A DNA stretch of 64,000 nt from the NCBI RefSeq assembly GCF_031085175.1, contig NZ_JAVHUY010000024.1, positions 62,001-126,000 of the forward strand, read 5' to 3'. Position numbers and translations under genes: made by a program. Shown in pieces: positions 41,596 through 51,902 of the stretch; within the stretch, counting starts at the first letter, position 1; the number at the start of each line of letters is the position of its first letter. Source of the DNA: Phytohabitans maris. Its GTDB lineage: Bacteria; Actinomycetota; Actinomycetes; Mycobacteriales; Micromonosporaceae. Under the pieces are notes generated by a model, which worked only from the letters and a program-made list of their open reading frames with translations, was not told where the DNA came from and made no database searches.

Positions 41596-43035
41596 ATGGA
41601 GATCACGCCCTTCTACGTGGCCGGCCAGAAGAGCACCAGCGACGACATCCTCGACGTTCACCACCCTTACGACGGCCGGATGGTGGGGCGTACCGCGAAC
41701 GCGACTCCGGAACAGGTCGAGCGGGCGCTGGCGGCGGCGGCCGGCGTGGCCGCGGATGCCTCCGCACTCCCTGCCTCCGCCCGCGCGGCGGCGCTGGACC
41801 ACGTCTCCCGCCGGCTCGCCGAGCGGGCCGACGAGGTGGCCCAGCTGATCACGGCGGAAAACGGCAAGCCGCTCAAGTGGGCGCGGGTCGAGGTGGGGCG
41901 GGGCGTCTCCACGTTTCGGTGGGCGGCGGAGGAGGCGCGCCGCTTCGCCGGCGAGCTCCAGCGACTCGACACCGAACCGGCGGCGGCCGGCCGGATCGCC
42001 CTGGTGCGCCGCTTCGCCCGCGGGCCGGTGCTCGGCATCAGCCCGTTCAACTTCCCGCTCAACCTGGTCGCCCACAAGGTCGCCCCGGCCATCGCGGTCG
42101 GCGCCCCGATCGTCCTCAAGCCGGCGCCGGCCACCCCGCTGACCGCGCTGCTGCTCGGCTCGCTCCTGGCCGAGACTGACCTGCCGGCGGGCATGTTCTC
42201 GGTGCTCCCGGTCCCCAACGACCGGGCCGGTGCGCTGGTCGAGGACCCGCGGCTGCCGGTCGTCTCGTTTACCGGCTCGGGCCCCGTGGGGTACGCGATC
42301 CGCGACAGGGTGCCGCACAAGCACGTGACGCTGGAGCTGGGTGGTAACGCGGCCGCCCTGGTCTGCGGCGACTGGTCCTCGCTCGACGACCTGGACTGGG
42401 CCGCCCAGCGGATCGCCCTCTTCTCCAACTACCAGGCCGGGCAGAGCTGCATCGCGGTGCAGCGGGTCTTCGTGCACGAGTACCTGGAGGACGCGTTCGT
42501 GCCCCGCCTGGTCGCGGCCGTCGAGGCGCTGAAGACCGGCGACCCCGCCGACGAGACCGTCGACGTCGGCCCGATGATCAACGAGGACGCGGCGAAGCGG
42601 GTGGAGAGCTGGGTCGACGAGGCCGTCGCCGGCGGCGCCACCCTCGTGTCGGGCGGCCGCCGGCAGGGCGCGACCTTCCCGCCGACAGTGCTGACCGGCG
42701 TACCGGCCGGCGCCAAGGTCCTCACCGAAGAGGTCTTCGGCCCGGTGCTCGCGGTGGCCCGGGTCACCGACGACGCCACCGGGCTCGCGGCGATCAACGA
42801 CTCCGCGTTCGGCCTCCAGGCCGGCGTCTTCACGCACGACCTGCAGACCGCCTTCACCGCCCACCGCACGCTCGAGGTGGGCGGCGTGATCGTCGGGGAC
42901 GTGCCGTCGTTTCGCGCCGACCAGATGCCCTACGGCGGCCTGAAGGGCAGCGGCGTCGGCCGCGAAGGCCTCCGCAGCGCCATGGACGACTACACCGAGC
43001 CGAGGGTCATGGTCCTCACCGGCGTCGATCTCTGA
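41596..43035 (+). CDS. NAD(P)-dependent aldehyde dehydrogenase
   Basis: The 479-residue aldehyde dehydrogenase has GISPFNFPLNLVAHKVAPAI, SFTGSGPVGYAIRD, catalytic Glu in TLELGGNAAALVCG and catalytic Cys in NYQAGQSCIAVQRV, ending MPYGGLKGSGVGREGLRSAM. It resembles lactaldehyde/glycolaldehyde-type and non-phosphorylating dehydrogenases. Next to the GABA genes it may oxidise succinate semialdehyde, which would complete putrescine to succinate, but succinate semialdehyde dehydrogenases usually differ around the Cys, so the substrate is uncertain. The ATG at 41596 follows a weak purine stretch. Confidence 0.85.
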   Translation: MEITPFYVAGQKSTSDDILDVHHPYDGRMVGRTANATPEQVERALAAAAGVAADASALPASARAAALDHVSRRLAERADEVAQLITAENGKPLKWARVEVGRGVSTFRWAAEEARRFAGELQRLDTEPAAAGRIALVRRFARGPVLGISPFNFPLNLVAHKVAPAIAVGAPIVLKPAPATPLTALLLGSLLAETDLPAGMFSVLPVPNDRAGALVEDPRLPVVSFTGSGPVGYAIRDRVPHKHVTLELGGNAAALVCGDWSSLDDLDWAAQRIALFSNYQAGQSCIAVQRVFVHEYLEDAFVPRLVAAVEALKTGDPADETVDVGPMINEDAAKRVESWVDEAVAGGATLVSGGRRQGATFPPTVLTGVPAGAKVLTEEVFGPVLAVARVTDDATGLAAINDSAFGLQAGVFTHDLQTAFTAHRTLEVGGVIVGDVPSFRADQMPYGGLKGSGVGREGLRSAMDDYTEPRVMVLTGVDL

Positions 43036-43099
43036 GACGCTTTCCAACTTCAGAGTCACTTTCAGATAGCTTGCCCCGGTCCGCCGCAGCTGTAGGCCG

Positions 43100-43821
43100 T
43101 CGCTCCCGCGGAGACCGCTGCCTGTTGGTCGTGCGGTGGAGTAGCCAGCCTGCGGTGATGATGTTGTATATGTGGGCGATGCTGGACGCGGTGGTGGTCG
43201 ATGTGCTGGCGGCGCGGCGGTAGTCGCGCGGGATCTTCCATTCCTTCATTCGGGGCGAAGGTGTGCTAGATGCGGGCCCGGACGCCGCGATGGATCGGGT
43301 TTGGCGTCCTGTTTCCGCTGCGGCGGTTCGGTGCCGTCAGCGGGCTTGCGGTGCGGGATGACTACGTCCGGGTTGCCGCGGTAGGCGCGAGTTTCTGGTT
43401 GATGCCGCTGGTGCGGTAGACGATCGTGTCGTTGCGGCCCGCCGGTGGCCCCGGGTCGGTATCAGCCTGCCAGCGACGATCGTGACCTGATCTGGGCCCG
43501 CGACGCCGCACCGGCCCCAACGCCAACAGCGGCCTGAGGGTGTCGATGGCCGGTGGGCGGCGGAGTGCGAGATCCCGAACGGCGGTCCGATCTGCCGCAA
43601 GGTCAGGTTGGTGCGCCAGTAGGCGGCGACCAACAGCATCCGGTCCCACAGGTTCGAGGCCCCACTGGCGTCCTGGGCGACCGTCCGCGATTTGGTCCCC
43701 AACCGCGCCGGGCGACCAGTCGGACCAGCTTGCGGAACTGCCTGGGCTTGCAGCCGGAGCAAATTAGATCTACCTGGTCAGCCGCTATTCGGGCAGCGGA
43801 TTTCCGTGACGTGCGGGACAA
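43100..43821 (-). pseudogene. Decayed IS5-type transposase (DDE_Tnp_4)
   Basis: Fragments in several minus-strand frames line up in order: CSGCKPRQFRKLVRLVARRG (N-terminus), DRMLLVAAYWRTNLTLRQIG with FGISHSAAHR, AIDTLRPLLALGP, DQVTIVAGRLIPTRGH (first catalytic Asp degraded), NDTIVYRTSGINQKLA, YRGNPDVVIPHRKPADGTEP, and EWKIPRDYRRAAS followed by SIAHIYNI. This is the typical order of HARBI1-like IS5 transposases. At least four frameshifts and the loss of the DDE context make it inactive. No clear terminal repeats were found. End points are approximate. Confidence 0.75.
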
Positions 43822-43828
43822 TTATCGC

Positions 43829-44485
43829 ATGCGGCAGCTTCAGCTATTCACTCCGGCCGCACTAGCCGAAATGCGTGACCGCACCGCATCCCGTAACTAC
43901 TCTCCCGAGCGAGACGAGTTTCGCCGCGAGCACGAGCGTCACCGCGCCTGGGGCCTCATGCAACGCCACGGCCACAAGCTAAATCGCCTACGCCACGGAG
44001 CTCGCACCGCCGTCCAGGAGGCGAGCCCACTCGCCTCCACGCGCTGCGGCGAGACACCGACCGGGGTCACACCGCCAGCCGAGAAAAGCCAGCCCATCCC
44101 TCATAAGCGCGACGAGCGCGACAGCCGCGACGACAGTGCCGAGCCGTCGCGAAGCCTGGCACCGGCGCCGAGCAAATCACCGACGCGCCCGACGCGCACC
44201 GCACCTGGCCGACGTGTCTGCGCCTTCAGACCCCGGTCGCGGTCCACGCTGACGCCACCAAACGCAGCCATCGCGCGCCTCTCGAAAACGCCGACAGCTA
44301 TTGGTATACGCCGTACCAAGATTCGTAATCCATTGGCCAGACATCTCGCCAAAGGAGCCGTAAGAGCACGAGCCGGCCCCAATACCTCAGGATGCGTTCC
44401 AGCCACACCGCACGCGAAGCGAGCTGGCGGCCACGCCGCGATCCACGCACCGAGACGATCTATTCCAAGGGGTCAGTGGTCGTAG
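43829..44485 (+). CDS. Hypothetical gene truncated by the IS982 element
   Basis: The N-terminal 50 residues (QLQLFTPAALAEMRDRTASR, then NYSPERDEFRREHERHRAWG) look like a conserved small actinobacterial protein of unknown function, highly charged and helical. After residue about 60 the frame becomes Arg/Pro-rich with no clear coding signal. It runs into the left end of the IS982 element at 44454, so the last 10 codons come from the inverted repeat. The original 3' end is lost or the real protein stopped earlier. No ribosome binding site is obvious. Confidence 0.45.
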   Translation: MRQLQLFTPAALAEMRDRTASRNYSPERDEFRREHERHRAWGLMQRHGHKLNRLRHGARTAVQEASPLASTRCGETPTGVTPPAEKSQPIPHKRDERDSRDDSAEPSRSLAPAPSKSPTRPTRTAPGRRVCAFRPRSRSTLTPPNAAIARLSKTPTAIGIRRTKIRNPLARHLAKGAVRARAGPNTSGCVPATPHAKRAGGHAAIHAPRRSIPRGQWS

Positions 44486-45474
44486 GCGGTCAGTGATCGC
44501 ATGATCGGTTGGCCGGTGTGCCAGTTGTGCCAGATGGCTGCGGTCAGGGCGAGGAGTCGTTGCAGGACGCGGACGGCGACGCCGGCGGCGGTTCGGCCGC
44601 CGTGGCGTTCGAGGTTGAGTTGGTCTTTGAGGGTGTCGTTGACGGACTCGATGTTATGCCGGACGGCTCGTAGGAGTGTCTTTCCGGGTCGTGGTGGGTC
44701 GGTGCGGTAGGTGGGCCGGATGACTTCGACATTGCGTTCGTTGAGCCATTTCTCGGTGGCTCGGTCGCGGTAGCCCTTGTCCACGACCAGGATCAGGCCG
44801 TCGGGGTGGTGGAACATGGCCGGTTGCAAGCAGACCAGGTCGGCCAGGATGTCACGCTCGTCGGCCTTGGGGTTGGTCGGGGCGAACGCAACGGGCAGTC
44901 CGTGCACGGTGGTGACCAGATGTAGCCGTAGTCCCCAGAATCTGCGGGAGTGGGAGGCGCAGTAGCCGCACCCGGCCCACCCGGCGAGGTCGGAGTTTCG
45001 GGCGGTGGTGCGGGAGGTGCCGCACTGCACCGGGGTGGAGTCGGCTAGGCGGATGGGGTGTTGCCACAGATCGGTGTCGGCGGCCAGAAGAGCGATCAGG
45101 TGCGCCAGTTGCGTTGTCAGGGCGCGTAGGCGCTTGTTGTAGCCGGGCTGTTTGGGCAGGTACGGGGACAGATGCCCGATGTCCTTGCGGGCCCGGCGTA
45201 GCCACCGGGTCTCGTGGTGGTGGCCGAGCAGCACCTGCAGGACCGCGGCGGTGATCAGCTCGGCGTCGGCGTTTTTCGGGTCGATGCCGATCGTGGGTCG
45301 GTACCGGTTGAGCTGCGGGGACGCCTTCAACTCGTCATCGAACTTCACGTACAGTGCGGTGGCTAGGGTGTCCAGATCGACGTGCACGTGGCCTCCATGG
45401 TCATCGTTGCTCAGCAACGTCGATCATGGACGCCCGTCTTCGCTGCTGCCCCGTACCCCTTGGAATAGATCGTC
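44454..45474. mobile_element. IS982-family insertion sequence
   Basis: A complete element of about 1021 bp. Its ends GACGATCTATTCCAAGGGGT (44454-44473) and the exact reverse complement at 45455-45474 are 20-bp perfect inverted repeats. It carries one transposase on the minus strand. No clear target duplication was seen in the first bases outside each end, which may mean small later deletions or that the true ends lie a few bases further out. Confidence 0.9.
44473..45387 (-). CDS. IS982-family transposase
   Basis: The 304-residue DDE transposase has DLDTLATALYVKFDDELKAS at the N-terminus, catalytic Asp in IRLADSTPVQCG, FWGLRLHLVTTVHGLPVAFA, second Asp in LILVVDKGYRD and the last acidic residue in RHNIESVNDTLKDQLNLERH. 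The frame is intact, so it may be active. The GTG at 45387 is chosen because GGAGG lies 6 bases upstream; an in-frame TTG at 45417 is less likely. The stop lies at the edge of the left inverted repeat. Confidence 0.9.
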   Translation of the reverse strand: MHVDLDTLATALYVKFDDELKASPQLNRYRPTIGIDPKNADAELITAAVLQVLLGHHHETRWLRRARKDIGHLSPYLPKQPGYNKRLRALTTQLAHLIALLAADTDLWQHPIRLADSTPVQCGTSRTTARNSDLAGWAGCGYCASHSRRFWGLRLHLVTTVHGLPVAFAPTNPKADERDILADLVCLQPAMFHHPDGLILVVDKGYRDRATEKWLNERNVEVIRPTYRTDPPRPGKTLLRAVRHNIESVNDTLKDQLNLERHGGRTAAGVAVRVLQRLLALTAAIWHNWHTGQPIMRSLTAYDH

Positions 45475-45839
45475 GGGGCCGCAGGCGGCCCGCGGCCCGC
45501 AGGCCGGAGGACCGGTCGGCCGATCGTCGGGTTTGTCGGTCACGGACCAGCCTCGTGCGTATAGCTGCGTAGCGGCTCGGAAAGCCCGCTGAAGCCCGGG
45601 TCCGGATCGTGGCTCGGCAATTCGCCTGGACCGCTTCCTCCTTCTGCCGGTTGCTCTCGCCATGATCGGGTGCCAGCCGCGACGTTTCCGCGAGCCCTGG
45701 CGAGCCGCCGGGGCGCGGCGGTGTCCGCGGCGGCAGCGACCCGCAGCCGGCGCGGACCGGGCAACGCCTATGGCCAAAGCCCCTCTGAGCAGCTAGAAGA
45801 GCCCGGCGCGGCCTGGCAAGGGCGCTGCAAAAACAGGCC
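45475..45839. other. Gap between IS982 and pgm
   Basis: A 365-bp stretch. The first 40 bp are GC-rich inverted sequence (GCAGGCGGCCCGCGGCCCGC). A minus-strand frame from ATG 45663 (MARATGRRRKRSRRIAEPRS, then GPGLQRAFRAATQLYARGW) runs into the IS right end and could be the remnant of a gene cut by the insertion, but it matches nothing I recognise. No promoter or RNA is evident. Confidence 0.4.
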
Positions 45840-47495
<1,656 letters not shown>

Positions 47496-47555
47496 GACGT
47501 ATCCTCTCGGGAAGTTGGGAAGCGGTTTCGATCGTAGTCGCGTGGGAGGCTTCTG

Positions 47556-48335
47556 TTGGCGGGGAACATTCGGGTCGTGGCATTCGATCTCGACGACACA
47601 CTCGCCGTGTCGAAGTCCCAGATCGACGACCGGATGGCGAAGCTGCTGGCGGAGTTGCTGGCCCAGGTGGACGTCTGTGTCATCTCGGGCGGACGGTTCG
47701 AGCAGTTCGACACCCAGGTGCTGCGCTATCTGGACCTCGACTCCGGCGTACGCGAGCGGATGCACCTCATGCCCACCTGCGGCACCCGCTACTACCGGTG
47801 GATCGACGGCGACTGGGGCCTCGTGTACGCGGAGGACCTCAGCGAAGAGGCCAAGGAGCGGGTCGTATCCGTGCTGGTCGAGGGGGCGAAGGCCCTCGGC
47901 ATCTGGGAGCCCGAGCCGTGGGGCGAGATCATCGAAGACCGCGGCAGCCAGGTGACGTTCTCCGCGCTGGGGCAGCGCGCGCCGGTCGACGCCAAGTACG
48001 CGTGGGACCCGGACGGGGCCAAGAAGGGGGCGCTGCGCGACTACGCCGCCGCCCGCCTGCCCGACCTCGAGGTGCGCAGCGGCGGCTCGACATCGGTCGA
48101 CGTGACCAAGAAGGGCGTCGACAAGGCGTACGGCATGGGCAAGCTCATGCGGCACCTGGGGCTGACCACCGAGGAGGTGCTCTTCGTCGGCGACCGCCTG
48201 GACGAGGGGGGCAACGACTACCCGGTCAAGGCGATGGGCATCCGGTGCGTGGCGGTGACCCGCTGGCAGGACACCGCCGACTACGTCGAGCGGCTGCTCA
48301 CCACGCTCCCCGACGCCCTACCCGGCGACGTCTAG
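47556..48335 (+). CDS. HAD-IIB phosphatase, phosphomannomutase-like
   Basis: The 259-residue HAD-superfamily protein has motif [17 protein letters not shown], motif [15 protein letters not shown], a lysine motif in [15 protein letters not shown] and motif [22 protein letters not shown]. The C2-type cap and these motifs resemble eukaryotic-type phosphomannomutase (PMM2) and related sugar phosphatases. With SIS isomerase and manA nearby, a role in mannose phosphate metabolism is likely. The start is TTG at 47556 with GGGAGG upstream. Confidence 0.85.
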   Translation: MAGNIRVVAFDLDDTLAVSKSQIDDRMAKLLAELLAQVDVCVISGGRFEQFDTQVLRYLDLDSGVRERMHLMPTCGTRYYRWIDGDWGLVYAEDLSEEAKERVVSVLVEGAKALGIWEPEPWGEIIEDRGSQVTFSALGQRAPVDAKYAWDPDGAKKGALRDYAAARLPDLEVRSGGSTSVDVTKKGVDKAYGMGKLMRHLGLTTEEVLFVGDRLDEGGNDYPVKAMGIRCVAVTRWQDTADYVERLLTTLPDALPGDV

Positions 48336-48429
48336 GATCATCGCAGCGCCCCGATACTTTGGGCGCTGGTCGCGTCGGCTCGTGGGCCCGGGACCAGCGC
48401 GGGAGCACAGTGCTTGGAAGGAGCGTCCG

Positions 48430-48612
48430 GTGTCGCTGGACACGCAGTTGCTGGAGATCCTCGCGTGCCCGGACACGCATCACGCACCGCTGGATTACGA
48501 CGCCGCGGCCGAGACCCTGACCTGCACCGAGTGCGGGCGGATCTTCGAGGTGCGCGACGGCATCCCGGTGCTGCTGCTGGACGAGGCCCGCTCTCCCGAA
48601 GGCGAGAAATGA
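48430..48612 (+). CDS. Trm112-like zinc-ribbon protein
   Basis: The 60-residue protein shows LLEILACPDTHHAPLDYD and LTCTECGRIFEVRDGIPVLL, the Trm112 fold. The second Cys of the first pair is replaced (CPDT), so metal binding would use three Cys or be lost. Trm112 proteins activate methyltransferases; in actinobacteria the gene is conserved beside SIS-isomerase genes. The GTG at 48430 has AAGGAG upstream, and its stop overlaps the next ATG (ATGA). Confidence 0.88.
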   Translation: MSLDTQLLEILACPDTHHAPLDYDAAAETLTCTECGRIFEVRDGIPVLLLDEARSPEGEK

Positions 48613-49793
48613 GCGCGAGCGTTCGCGGCCGGCGTTCGGTCGACGAGGCGGTGCTGGACGACGCGGCCGCCATCGAGGAAAACGACCCGGGCGGCATGCT
48701 GCGGGCCACCGCCTCCGCCGGCGCGCAGGTCCGCGAGTCGGCGGCCCTGGCCGCGGAGGCCAACCTGGCCGTGCTCGGTGACGAGGGGCGCCCCCGGGCC
48801 GTCGTGATCGCGGGCATCGGCACCGCCGGCCGCACCGGCGAGATCCTGGCCACGGTGGCCGGACCGCGCTGCCCGGTACCCGTGATCCCGCACCGCAGCG
48901 CCGGCGTGCCCGGCTGGGTCGGCGCGGCCGACGTGGTCATCGCGGTCAGCGCCTCCGGGCGCAGCCCCGAGGCGCTCGGTGCCGCCGAGGCGGCCGCCCG
49001 CCGGGGTGCCCGATTGGTGGCGGTCGGCGCGCCCGACTCGCTGCTCCAGTCGGTCGCCGAGAGCGCCCGGGCGCCGTTCATCCCGGTGCCGCGGCGCGCG
49101 CCGGCCCGCGCCAGCCTGTGGGGGCTGACCGTGCCGGTGCTGCTCGCCGCCCGTACGTTCGGCCTGGTCAAGGTCAATGAGGCAGACCTGGCGGAGACCG
49201 CGGCCCGGCTCGACGCGGACGCCGACCGCTGCCGCCCGACGGCCGAGTCCTTCGTCAACCCGGCCAAGTCGCTCGCGCTGGGCCTGGCCGGCTCGGTGCC
49301 GATCGTGTGGGGCTCCTCGCCGCTGGCCGCCGTGGCGGCCCGGCGCTTCGCCGACACGATCTCCGCGAACGCCCGCTACCCCGTGGTCGCCGGCGCGCTC
49401 GGCGAGGCCGGCCGTGGCCGGGTGGGCCTGCTCGACGGCGTCTTCGGCGGGCTGGTGGAGTCGTCCCGCGACATCTTCGCGGACCCCGGGGACGAGCAGG
49501 AGGTGACCCGGCTGCGGGTCGTGCTGCTCCGCGACGGCGGCCTCGGCAACGAGGAGGACGCCGACGAGCCGGTGGCGGTCGAGGAGCGGCGGGCCGACGC
49601 GGTGCAGACCCTCGCCGAGCGGCGCGGCGTCCGCTGCGACGTGGTGACCGCCGAGGGCGGCTCCCCGCTGGAGCGGCTCGCCTCGCTGGTGGCCGTCCCG
49701 GACTTCGCCTCGATCTACCTCGCTCTCGCGCACGGACTCGACCCCATGGCCGTGCCCGCTGTCACTGAGATGAAGGAGCTGAGCAACCCATGA
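48609..49793 (+). CDS. SIS-domain phosphoglucose/phosphomannose isomerase
   Basis: The 394-residue protein has two SIS domains: AVVIAGIGTAGRTGEILATV with VVIAVSASGRSPEALGAAE in the first, and VPIVWGSSPLAAVAARRFAD with YPVVAGALGE in the second; the C-terminus is FASIYLALAHGLDP. It matches bifunctional PGI/PMI enzymes that make mannose- or glucose-6-phosphate from fructose-6-phosphate. The 48609 ATG overlaps the Trm112 stop, and its own stop overlaps the start of the leader mini-gene, so the chain is translationally coupled. Confidence 0.9.
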   Translation: MSASVRGRRSVDEAVLDDAAAIEENDPGGMLRATASAGAQVRESAALAAEANLAVLGDEGRPRAVVIAGIGTAGRTGEILATVAGPRCPVPVIPHRSAGVPGWVGAADVVIAVSASGRSPEALGAAEAAARRGARLVAVGAPDSLLQSVAESARAPFIPVPRRAPARASLWGLTVPVLLAARTFGLVKVNEADLAETAARLDADADRCRPTAESFVNPAKSLALGLAGSVPIVWGSSPLAAVAARRFADTISANARYPVVAGALGEAGRGRVGLLDGVFGGLVESSRDIFADPGDEQEVTRLRVVLLRDGGLGNEEDADEPVAVEERRADAVQTLAERRGVRCDVVTAEGGSPLERLASLVAVPDFASIYLALAHGLDPMAVPAVTEMKELSNP

Positions 49794-49864
49794 GCGAGCG
49801 AATCATCAGGCACAGCGCTTTGGGTGCCTCATGTCCGCCCGCAGCGAAGCGAGGACGGGCATGA
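49790..49864 (+). CDS. Leader mini-gene, 24 codons, coupled to CDF transporter
   Basis: Starts ATG at 49790, overlapping the SIS stop (ATGA), and ends TGA at 49862-49864, overlapping the CDF ATG (GCATGA). The peptide begins MSERII, contains ALGAS and ends PPAAKRGRA. It closely matches the mini-gene before acetoacetate-CoA ligase (4036-4119), with changes biased to third codon positions. AAGGAG lies 11 bases upstream of its ATG, and its end supplies GAGGAC as binding site for the CDF start. Two unrelated genes share this front piece. Confidence 0.55.
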   Translation: MSERIIRHSALGASCPPAAKRGRA

Positions 49865-50802
49865 GTGCTTCTGGCGGCACGCGGGCGATCGTCGCCGCCC
49901 TGCTGGCCAACCTGGGCATCGCGGTCACCAAGTTCATCGCGTGGTTGCTCACCCAGTCGTCGTCGATGCTGGCCGAGTCGATCCACTCCGTGGCCGACTC
50001 CGGCAACCAGGCGCTGCTGCTGCTCGGCGGGCGCCGGGCGCAGCGGCGGGCCACCCCGCAGCACCCCTTCGGGTACGGGCGGGAGCGCTACATCTACGCG
50101 TTCATCGTGTCGATCGTGCTCTTCAGCGTCGGTGGTCTGTTCGCGCTCTACGAGGCGTACCACAAGTTCCAGGACCCGCACGGCATCGACAGCTGGCACT
50201 GGGTGCCGGTACTTGTGCTGTGCGTGGCGATCGTGCTGGAGTCGTTCTCGTTCCGTACCGCGATCCTGGAGTCCAACCACGTACGCGGGAAGTCGTCGTG
50301 GGTGCAGTTCGTCCGCCGGGCCCGGGCACCCGAGCTCCCCGTCGTACTGCTGGAGGACCTCGGCGCGCTGGTCGGTCTGGTCTTCGCGCTCTTCGGGGTC
50401 GTGCTCACGCTGGTCACGGGTGACGGCATCTGGGACGCGTTCGGCACCGCCGCGATCGGCATCCTGCTCGTCACCATCGCGGTCGTGCTGGCGATGGAGA
50501 CCAAGAGCCTGCTGCTGGGCGAGAGTGCCACGCCGGAAGACCAGGCCAGGATCGAGGCGGCGATCACCGCGGGCTCCGAGGTCGAGCGGATCATCCACAT
50601 GAAGACGCTGCACCTCGGCCCGGAGGAGCTGCTCGTCGCCGCCAAAATCGCGGTACGCGAGCACGAGACCGGCGAGGACATCGCCCGGCACATCGACGCC
50701 ACCGAGGCCCGCATCCGCGAGGCCGTGCCGATCGCCCGGGTGATCTACCTGGAGCCCGACATCTACCAGGTCCGCGCCGAGCCGGCTCCGGCCACGAGCT
50801 GA
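49861..50802 (+). CDS. Cation diffusion facilitator (CDF) transporter
   Basis: The 313-residue divalent cation exporter has LLANLGIAVTKFIAWLLTQS, the metal-site motif MLAESIHSVADSGNQALLLL, the QHPFGYGRERYIYAFIVSIV block and the second metal-site helix LEDLGALVGLVFALFGV. A C-terminal cytoplasmic domain follows (SEVERIIHMKTLHLGPEELL). CDF proteins move Zn, Co, Fe or Mn out in exchange for protons. The ATG at 49861 follows the leader mini-gene. A polar insertion (GKSSWVQFVRRARAPELPVV) between helices 4 and 5 places it near the larger FieF/EmfA-like group. Confidence 0.92.
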   Translation: MSASGGTRAIVAALLANLGIAVTKFIAWLLTQSSSMLAESIHSVADSGNQALLLLGGRRAQRRATPQHPFGYGRERYIYAFIVSIVLFSVGGLFALYEAYHKFQDPHGIDSWHWVPVLVLCVAIVLESFSFRTAILESNHVRGKSSWVQFVRRARAPELPVVLLEDLGALVGLVFALFGVVLTLVTGDGIWDAFGTAAIGILLVTIAVVLAMETKSLLLGESATPEDQARIEAAITAGSEVERIIHMKTLHLGPEELLVAAKIAVREHETGEDIARHIDATEARIREAVPIARVIYLEPDIYQVRAEPAPATS

Positions 50803-50804
50803 GC

Positions 50805-51902
50805 GTGCGCCGTCTCGCCGGCCGCATCCGGCCGTACGCCTGGGGCTCCCGCAGCGCGATCGCCCGGCTGCAAGGACGGCCGGTGCCGAGCGACGGGCCG
50901 GAGGCGGAGCTGTGGCTGGGGGCCCACCCGCGCGACCCGGCCACGGTCGACGGGACGAGCCTGGCCGACCTGATCGCCGCCGAGCCGGAGCGCCTGCTCG
51001 GCGGCGCGGTCGTGGCGCGCTTCGGGCCGCGCCTGCCGTACCTGATGAAGGTGCTCGCCGCCGCCGCGCCGCTGTCGCTCCAGGCGCACCCGGACGCGGA
51101 GCAGGCCCGGGAGCGGTTCGCGGCCGGGCATCCGAGCTACGTCGACGCGTACCACAAGCCGGAGATGCTCGTGGCGGTCTCGGACTTCGAGGCGCTGTGC
51201 GGGTTTCGCGACCCGGCGGCCGCCGCGGCCGTACTGTCCACACTGGATGCGCCAGCGCTCGACCCGGTCCTCTCCGCGCTCGGCCGCGGCGACCTGCGCA
51301 CCGCGGTGGCCGGCCTGATCGAGCTGCCGGCCGCCGTGGTCACGGAGGCCACGGCGGCGCCCGACGCGCCCGAGCTGGTCCGTCGGCTCGCCGCCCTCTA
51401 TCCGGGCGATCCGGGGGCACTGGTGGCGCAGCTGCTCAACCACGTCACGCTCGCGCCCGGCGAGGCGATCTGGATGCCCGCCGGCAACCTGCACGCGTAC
51501 CTCGACGGCACCGGCGTGGAGATCATGGCGGCCAGCGACAACGTGCTGCGCGGCGGCCTGACGCCAAAGCCGGTCGACGTCGCCGAGCTGCTCCGGGTGC
51601 TCCGCTTCGAGGTGCTGGACGACCCGGTGGTACGGCCCGAGCCGGTCTCGCCCGGGATCGTGACCTGGCCGGCGCCGGTCGAGGAGTTCGTCCTGCACCG
51701 GGTACGGCCCGCCGGAGGCGTGGTGGAGCTGCCGGTGACCGGGCCGCGGGTGGTCCTCTGCGCCGCCGGCGAGGTGACCGTCGACGACGGCGCGGGCGCG
51801 GTGCAGCTGGCCGGTGGCGAGGCGGCGTTCGCGGCGGCCGGGCCGGCCGGACTCTCGTTCGAAGGGGCCGGAGAGGCGTACGTCGCGTCGGTACCGGCGT
51901 AG
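50805..51902 (+). CDS. manA: Mannose-6-phosphate isomerase, class I
   Basis: The 365-residue zinc enzyme starts RRLAGRIRPYAWGSRSAIAR. It has the metal site LSLQAHPDAEQA (about residues 90-101), YHKPEMLVAVSDFEALCGF and the active-site stretch MPAGNLHAYLDGTGVEIMAA with SDNVLRGGLTPK. It interconverts mannose-6- and fructose-6-phosphate, feeding GDP-mannose for envelope glycans. The GTG at 50805 is 2 bp after the CDF stop. It is the last gene before a 359-bp control region. Confidence 0.93.
   Translation: MRRLAGRIRPYAWGSRSAIARLQGRPVPSDGPEAELWLGAHPRDPATVDGTSLADLIAAEPERLLGGAVVARFGPRLPYLMKVLAAAAPLSLQAHPDAEQARERFAAGHPSYVDAYHKPEMLVAVSDFEALCGFRDPAAAAAVLSTLDAPALDPVLSALGRGDLRTAVAGLIELPAAVVTEATAAPDAPELVRRLAALYPGDPGALVAQLLNHVTLAPGEAIWMPAGNLHAYLDGTGVEIMAASDNVLRGGLTPKPVDVAELLRVLRFEVLDDPVVRPEPVSPGIVTWPAPVEEFVLHRVRPAGGVVELPVTGPRVVLCAAGEVTVDDGAGAVQLAGGEAAFAAAGPAGLSFEGAGEAYVASVPA

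Noticed and set aside
43016-43249. A separate 77-residue gene on the minus strand
   Set aside because: Its sequence (EWKIPRDYRRAAS, SIAHIYNI) is the C-terminal piece of the decayed IS5-type transposase.
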